From Psilocybe azurescens (Eukaryota > Basidiomycota > Agaricomycetes > Agaricales > Agrocybaceae), in contig JAJIRX010000668.1 in the NCBI GenBank assembly GCA_023853785.1, positions 248,001-312,000 of the forward strand: a stretch of DNA of 64,000 nucleotides, written 5' to 3'. Positions 58,141 through 64,000 of the stretch are shown here, in pieces. The notes under the pieces were generated by a model. It ran no database searches. It worked only from the letters and a program-made list of their open reading frames with translations, and was not told where the DNA came from. A program made the translations under genes and the position numbers. The first letter of the stretch is position 1. Each line of letters starts with the position of its first letter.

Positions 58141-58815
58141 CCTATCAAATTTGACAATTGAAGAGACTTGAGAGAGAAAGAAAGCCTATCTGATCGTGGC
58201 TCGAGGCTACTAGTACATTTCCGACAATTTCTAGATTGGTGGATAAACGAATTGAATGAATGGATGAATGAATGAATGGTGGTTAATACAATGATTAGCG
58301 ACCACGAGGAGCATTGACAGGAAGCGGCACTCTAAGGTATGTTTTGCTAATACTTATGGGCCATTGCGAAATTTTCCAGGGTCTGGTCGAGGCTCCGTCC
58401 CATCGGACTCAGCGTAAACAACGCCTCGAAATTACAGTTTTACAGTTTTTACATATGTACGTACTGCATACTTCAATTCCGCGGGTCGCTCGGCGATGCT
58501 GCAAGTGAAGTAAGCTCGTTTGATCAAACGAAGGAACTCTCGATTCAATTCAAACAAATTCCAGCACCCGCAGTCCGACGTAGTGACATTTACATACTAA
58601 GTAACCAGGTTTCTATTCCTGGTGACATAACCTAGCGGGTACAAAACAACGGCATGTGCCGCTCGTCAAAGTACCAGTTAATCGCTCCAAAAAAAAAAAA
58701 AGACATTTACATAGTACTAGCTTGGCCTATAGTGCTAACGAGGCGATGTATGGACTTCAATACACACACACATACAATGTTGGAAGACTGTGCAGTCTAT
58801 TCTTGAAACAAACTT
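58141..58815 (+). repeat. tandem duplication, unit B
   Basis: Second unit, same order of landmarks as unit A with many substitutions and small indels. A third partial copy of the distal part (GACTTCAATACACTGACAAAG, ...CCATTCTTGAATTAA) follows to about 58890. Confidence 0.75.
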
Positions 58816-58890
58816 TGATTCTGACTTATGACTTCAATACACTGACAAAGTTGGATGACTTGTGTTAAGTCCATTCTTGAATTAACCGCG

Positions 58891-60697
58891 AGTCTAGTCT
58901 CTTTTGCGCTGCGTGATTATGTCCGGGGAGGGCCAGGAACCGGGGTTTGGGGGCGGGTGGGATTTTAGATGTTGCTAGATGTGAGCTCGTTCTCGGGCTG
59001 AGGATGAGGATGAGGATGATGGATGGCCGTAGGTTGGTCGATCATGATGAGAGTCAAGATTTGAATTGATATGGACTTTCGTGAATGGACTTCGGGGATC
59101 TAGGTTTGTGTGTGGTATGTCTTGGAACGCCTTGCAGCTGGGAGGATTAGTCAAGGTATTAGAGTAATTAGGATTGGTCAGTAAATCATCATTCAGAGCG
59201 TCCGATTCAATGCCTTTTTTAATATTATGGTGTAAGCCTGACAGCCCACCGCTTCATATACAGTCCGGGCAACTAGGTGCCAGAGTGTGTTTATAGCGCC
59301 ATCTTGGTGTAACGGTTACGGCTTGTCGGAGTGGCACGACTAGCTTGCACATGGGTGATGTTCTGAAAACTTTGCATCAGATTTCAGAATACTCTAAATA
59401 ATCGGGTTCCCAAGGAAGGACAAAGACTACGCCACCGAGATTCGCGAAAATGTCGTGCAGTAAGTATACATCGATAGATAGATAAGATCAAAACATATGT
59501 AGACGTCATGTACGCGAGTAGATGCGTGTTAGGCGTTTCGTGTAGTGCTATTTTTAGAACAACGGTACGTTTGCACCGCCTTTTGATCATGATCGTGTGT
59601 TGTGCTTAAGTGCGCGGTTTGAGCGAGTTTGTGCTTTGCCCTGCCTCAAGTTGGGATAAGATTAGAGGTGTGCTTTTTGGGGTGTCGTAGATACATAGGG
59701 CGTTTGGAATTGAGTTGGGCGGTATCAAGATTGGGGTTTGTGTGATCCTGCCAGCCTGAGAGGTTCTGCTTTTCTGAGTCGCATTGTGGGTGAAGGAAAT
59801 CGGGATAATCTATCATTTCAATCTTTGAGGTGCCATGGATGATTGCCAGCTTGGATGTTCGTATGTAGGTTAATGCGCAAGAGGCGCGCGACGATGTTCC
59901 AATGGAATGAATATATATGACGCTCCGTGATCCGTCGTTAATTGAATATGATTGTGGGGTCGGGATGTGCATGTACGCCGATGCAACCATGTACGATGAT
60001 CCAATGCTTGGTGAAGAATGGAATGTGAGTCACTAGAGGAAAGGAAGCATGGGAAAAAGGTGCACTAGAATATGCGCATCGCATGCAACTCGAAATAACA
60101 CACAGAGGATGCATTCATGCAGTTAATTTGGAGTGAGATGCGCTAGAAGTGTTTAATGTGTTGACGATGCTTGTGTTTGTCGGATGACTATGTTAAGAAC
60201 AACTAAGGAGAGATGAGTATGTTTTATGTTTTACATTGGCGGCACAGTGGGGCTGTGTTTTGTGTGCCCACACAGTTCGCGGATGGAGGGCACGATCCAT
60301 GCCCAATAAAGTATATATATATCCGTTCGGTCTCCGTGCACACAGCTTGATGGACTATGTATAGCGAAGGACGATTATTTCTGGCATCGATATGACTGGG
60401 ATGATTTCCGAGCCTTTGTTTTGGATGAAGAGATGGGCCGGAGATGGTGTGGATAAAGTGTATGGCTGAAGACGTGGTGAGTACAAGGAGTGACATGGAT
60501 GGATGGGGATGAGTGTATGTGAAGGTAGAGCAAGTACAAGCGCCTCATTGGGAACGGAGTGATTAGATAACAGAGGCAGTGAGCGCTCGTGATCGGAGTC
60601 TGAAAAGAAGAAACCAAATAAGCCACTGCCTCGTTCCCTTGCCCAACACTTCATCCACAATTGCAACACAGCAACGACGCCTGCTAGAGCCAGAGCC
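58891..60697. other. long 5' region of the Q-rich gene, with MITE fragment
   Basis: No gene supported. At 59231-59255 a sequence TGTAAGCCTGACAGCCC matches the left end of the MITE family, without a recognisable right end, so probably a truncated copy. Short minus-strand frames at 60220-60700 have no family signal; the region is likely promoter and 5' UTR of the downstream regulator gene. Confidence 0.4.
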
Positions 60698-62134
60698 ATG
60701 GACGCTACTACAGATGGCTCTCCCTATATAGGAGACTTTGAACTCGTCCCTCCATCTCCGCCCCGTGAACCCACAGATCTCCAGTTCGACACCAACCCAT
60801 CCCCCTTCTCCCTCACGGGCCCCAACAACCACAATACACACGAACCCAGCTACAACGGATCATACTACAATTCCCCTTACTCCCAGCACTCCGAGCTGTC
60901 TTTCTCCGGAGAGGATATAACCTACGATATCTTATCTGAGCTCCACGGCATGAACGACTACGAGCCCTCGGACTACGACGGTCCCTCCGCCTCCGCCAAC
61001 AGCAACAGCAACAACAGCAACAACAACAACAACAACACTTCCTCGCTGCTCATGTTCACGCAGGACTCGGACTACATGTCGCCCCATTTCTCACCGGATC
61101 TCGCGCAGGCCGCAGAGCACAGGACCAGAGGATCGCCCTTCGATCACAGCTCGCCCGCGAGCAGCGCTGCAGATCCGCACGATCCATACAGCAGCACCGC
61201 CGCGACGAACAACACCAGCAGCGCCACGAACGACGGCAGGCACTCGCGCGCCTCCTCCGTCGCATCGCTGCACGGCCCCAACAGCAACACCCAGCAGTCC
61301 CCCCGCCCCTCGCCGTCGCCCCAGCCCAACTCCTCTGGTCGGTGTCCGCGTCCGCGGGCTACCACCCGCACTCGTCCCCGCGCCTCGACGTCGCACACTC
61401 GTTCGGGAATATGTCCGTGCACACCCCGAACTGGGGCACGCAGCCGCTGCCCCCGTGGGCCTGGGCAGCTTCAACACCGCGCCCTCCCCGAACAACCTGC
61501 GCATGCACTCGCCCCTCCCGTTGCAGAAGCCCCAGAGCCCACCGAGGCTGCTCATGCCGGATGGGATCGAGGTGCCTGGCATCCAGCAGCAGCAGCAACA
61601 GCAGGCACAACAGCAGCTGGATAACGGCAGTATGTTGCTCACGGCGGTGCCAAAGATCAATGCGCCGACCGGGGAGGATGATAACATGGACGGTGGAGGC
61701 GATGGAAATGGAGGAGGGGGTGGGGGTGGAGGTGGTGGAGGGGCCCGAGGTTCCATATTGTGCCTGCGACGCCCGTGAGTGGGGGGAGGCGCCGATGGAC
61801 ATGCGAACGTCCCGTTCCAGCAGACGCTCGCTACGCTTACGCAAGGTTCGTTCTCCTTATTACCTCGTCGTCTCGAATATTATGCTGACTGACTTTTTAC
61901 TTTTTGCCCTTATCTTTTCTTGTTCCTTCCGTTGTTTCAATTTTTGCGATCTTTTCCTCTCTACCTCCGCTGCTGAAAATCCTATACCCCTGGTACCCCT
62001 CAATTATCGACTTATTGAACCCACCACCGATGACTTCGGCCTTGTACCCTTATACTTGCTTTTGATCTATCTGATCATCTCAATCGTCGACATCGTCACC
62101 ATCAACGGTGTTCATTATCATCATTATCATCATT

Positions 62135-62170
<36 letters not shown>

Positions 62171-64000
62171 GTTGTCGACAACGTCGATATCATCATCATC
62201 GCAACCAACCCCTTCATCGTCTCTCTCGTCGCCCTGCAACTGCGACTACGATGATGTGCTATTCACCTTATCTACGACGATGTTCTCCTCGACTACGACG
62301 ACCACCGCGATAATCATAATTTTCGATAATCCCATCACACGTGCACAGGCACCGAGTCGGAGTACGCCAATAATAGCAACAGCAGCAACGATCCGTACCG
62401 CCAACATCAGCAATCGCTCTCGCCACAAATCCAACAATCCTTCTCCTCTTCCCAACAGCAACAGCAACAACATCAGCAGACTCTCTCGCCACAACCCCAG
62501 CACCTACAACAAGCGCAGGCACAAGCGCGTTCCCAACCAACCTCGCGCCATGCGTCGCCGTACAACGCGCCCGCAAGGCTGAGCCACAGCCCGACGCCGT
62601 CGCCGCTGCCGCTGCCCGCCGTCGCGTTGCCCGCTGTCTCGGGCGGCGGCGGTCCGCCGTCGTCTAATACTATGGGCTCGCCGGGGCTGGGATCGGGAGG
62701 GTCGTCGGCTGGCGGTGCGGGGCTGGGGAGCGCGGGGCTGTCGACGACGGGTGCGAGCGCGGGGAGCACGGGGGCAGTGGGAGCACGAGCGGGGCTTTGT
62801 GTTCCCTGAGAATATGTTTGGGATGGGGGCGGGGGTGGGGCCTGGGCTTGGGCTTGGGCTCGGAATGGGGCAGCAGACGCAAGGACAGGGGCAGGGACAG
62901 ACGCTGGGCATGGGCCTGGGCGGCGGAGGGGGAGGCAGAGGAGCAACTCGGATACGTGGGGCACTTATGAGTACCAGCAGCAGCAGGCGATCGTGCAGAG
63001 GCAGCAGCAGATGGCACAAGCAGCGCAGCAGTTACAACAACAGCAGCAACAACAACAACAGCAACAACAGCAACAGCAACAGGCACAGGCACAGGCACAG
63101 TTGCAGCATCAACAGATGCAGGCGTTCAGCTTTGGCGGCAACGGGAATGCGGCCGCGTCGAGACACGGGAGCCCGCACCCGGGCGCTACTAGCCCACCGA
63201 TGAACAATAACGCGGCGTCCTCCTCGTCGTCGCCGTCCAAGTCGTCGCCGTCGCCTCCTCACAACAACAGCAACAACAACAACAACTTCCTGCTGCCGTC
63301 CGACCCCATCCGGCGCGCGGCGTCGGACTCGCTGAGCGTCGGCGTCGGCCGGGGCGCGCATAGGGTGTCGCGGTCGGAGGATATTAGGGATATTAGGCTG
63401 CATGTGCCGACTATTGGCGTTGGGGGTGTGTATCAGGGGCAGGGCCAAGGTCAGGGGCAGGGGCAGGGGCAGGGGCAGGGTGCGGGCGGGATGCAAGGGC
63501 ATGGGCATGCGAACTCGCTGAGCGGGCTGTACCCCGATTTCTCGCAGAATCAGCAGCAGTTGCATTTGCAGCAGCAGCAGATGCAGGCGATCCAACAGCA
63601 ACAGCAACAACAGCAGTTGAGTCAGCAGCAACAGCATTCGCTCCAACAGCAGTCCCTCCAGCAGCAGCAGCAGCCGCAGAACCAGCAACAACCGTCGCAG
63701 CAGACCCAGGCCCAGCCGCAGAACCAGCAGTTCCTGCACCCGCACCTCCCGCCGATCCGGCGCTCGCTGAGCCCCTCGGGGCACAGCCACACGAGCTCGC
63801 TCGGCGGGAACAGCAACAGTCTCAGGCTGCCGCCGCCGAACGTGAGCGTGGGCCACTTCCGGCGCGCGAGCAGCGGGAGCCGGTCGGACCGCGGCGCGGA
63901 GGTGTGGGGAGCCAGTCGTTCGGCGGCGGCGGGCACGCGCACGCGCACTCGCGGCATGCGAGCGGGGGTGCGGGGTCGAGCGTCGGCGGCGGGAGCGGGA
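60698..64000 (+). CDS. partial Q/N/S-rich regulator protein, 5' part only (possible Crz1-type transcription factor)
   Basis: Starts MDATTDGSPYIGDFELVPPS. Then acidic SGEDITYDILSELHGMNDYE, an Asn/Ser tract, LLMFTQDSDYMSPHFSPDLA, DTP-free Ser/Pro stretches, SAGYHPHSSPRLDVAHSF, GSFNTAPSPNNLRMHSPLPL, a poly-Gly tract, FHIVPATPVSGG, PFQQTLATLTQ, an intron of about 500 nt (about 61852-62351), TESEYANNSNSSNDPYRQHQ, many poly-Gln blocks, RRAASDSLSVGVGRG, RRSLSPSGHSHTSSLGG and GHFRRASSGSRSDRG. Ser-rich arginine-led blocks and poly-Q are typical of calcineurin-regulated Crz1-like factors, but the C2H2 DNA-binding domain would lie beyond the window, so the family is a guess. At least four one-base frame changes are needed (near 61343, 61450, 61750, 61785), mostly at G/C runs. 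The 3' end is cut by the window. Confidence 0.5.
62112..62170 (+). repeat. CAT/ATC trinucleotide microsatellite in intron
   Basis: About 59 bp of CAT/TAT units inside the long intron of the Q-rich gene. If mis-annotated as coding it would give a poly-His tract; the flanking frame supports an intron. Confidence 0.7.

Noticed and set aside
59290..59345. Possible tRNA (TGGTGTAACGG-like A-box)
   Set aside because: No B-box, no foldable acceptor or anticodon stems.
62246..63098. Several overlapping Val/Pro/Ala/Arg-rich frames on the minus strand
   Set aside because: Shadows of GC-rich low-complexity coding sequence of the Q-rich gene.
63437..63480. CAGGGG-type hexamer array that looks like a short CRISPR or VNTR
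   Set aside because: It codes for the GQGQ repeat in the frame of the Q-rich protein and has no spacer structure.
63032..63856. Minus-strand Leu/Arg-rich open frame
   Set aside because: Antisense of CAG-type poly-Gln repeats (CTG read as Leu); no independent evidence.

Overview
The window looks like nuclear DNA of a mushroom-forming basidiomycete (Agaricomycetes). Genes are split by many short GT-AG introns (mostly 45-65 nt) and are packed on both strands. The gene families are typical of that class: F-box/LRR-type protein, class I sesquiterpene-synthase fold, 7TM orphan protein, DUF7918-like proteins, PARP-like proteins with repeated zinc fingers, TMA46, CWC2, ribosomal protein uL4. I see no prokaryotic operon, CRISPR array, rRNA or viral genome.

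Layout. 1.8-2.7 kb: small C2H2-like gene. 3.2-11.0 kb: an ADP-ribosylation island with a four-finger protein lacking a catalytic domain, a NADAR-domain protein (family known to remove ADP-ribose) and three PARP-like genes, one of them a fully consistent 459-aa four-finger PARP. 11.3-14.5 kb: a four-pass membrane protein and RPL4. 14.7-23.9 kb: two sister DUF7918-like genes ending in SUMO-interaction-like motifs, a 7TM gene and a third, divergent DUF7918-like gene. 24-25 kb: a 921-bp terminal-inverted-repeat element with a nested MITE and a tRNA-like relic. 25.4-27.6 kb: two paralogous small mitochondrial-type proteins and a hypothetical protein. 30-34 kb: F-box gene, intron-containing tRNA-Leu(AAG) with downstream relics, a DUF6914-like gene and an APH-type kinase. 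34.6-39 kb: transposase relic, terpene synthase, FG-nucleoporin fragment and GPI3/PIG-A pseudogene. 39.9-45.3 kb: GC-rich housekeeping block (O-fucosyltransferase-like, TMA46, CWC2). 45.9-55.7 kb: a small membrane protein and four members of an unrecognised paralogous family, interleaved with a MDR-type oxidoreductase, its internally deleted pseudogene copy and a second MITE. 57.4-58.8 kb: non-coding tandem duplication. 60.7 kb to the end: N-terminal part of a very Q/N/S-rich regulator-like protein running off the window.

Quality warning. Many otherwise convincing genes, including essential ones (RPL4, CWC2), need single-base frame corrections, mostly at short G, C, A or T runs. Comparison of exon lengths between paralogs supports single missing bases. 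I therefore read most of these as uncorrected sequencing indels and call pseudogenes only where there are larger deletions or several lesions.

Functional theme: the most interesting feature is the close grouping of ADP-ribose writers (PARP-like) with a candidate eraser (NADAR) and a catalytic-less zinc-finger paralog. The SUMO-motif DUF7918-like pair lies a few kb away. A joint function is inference only.
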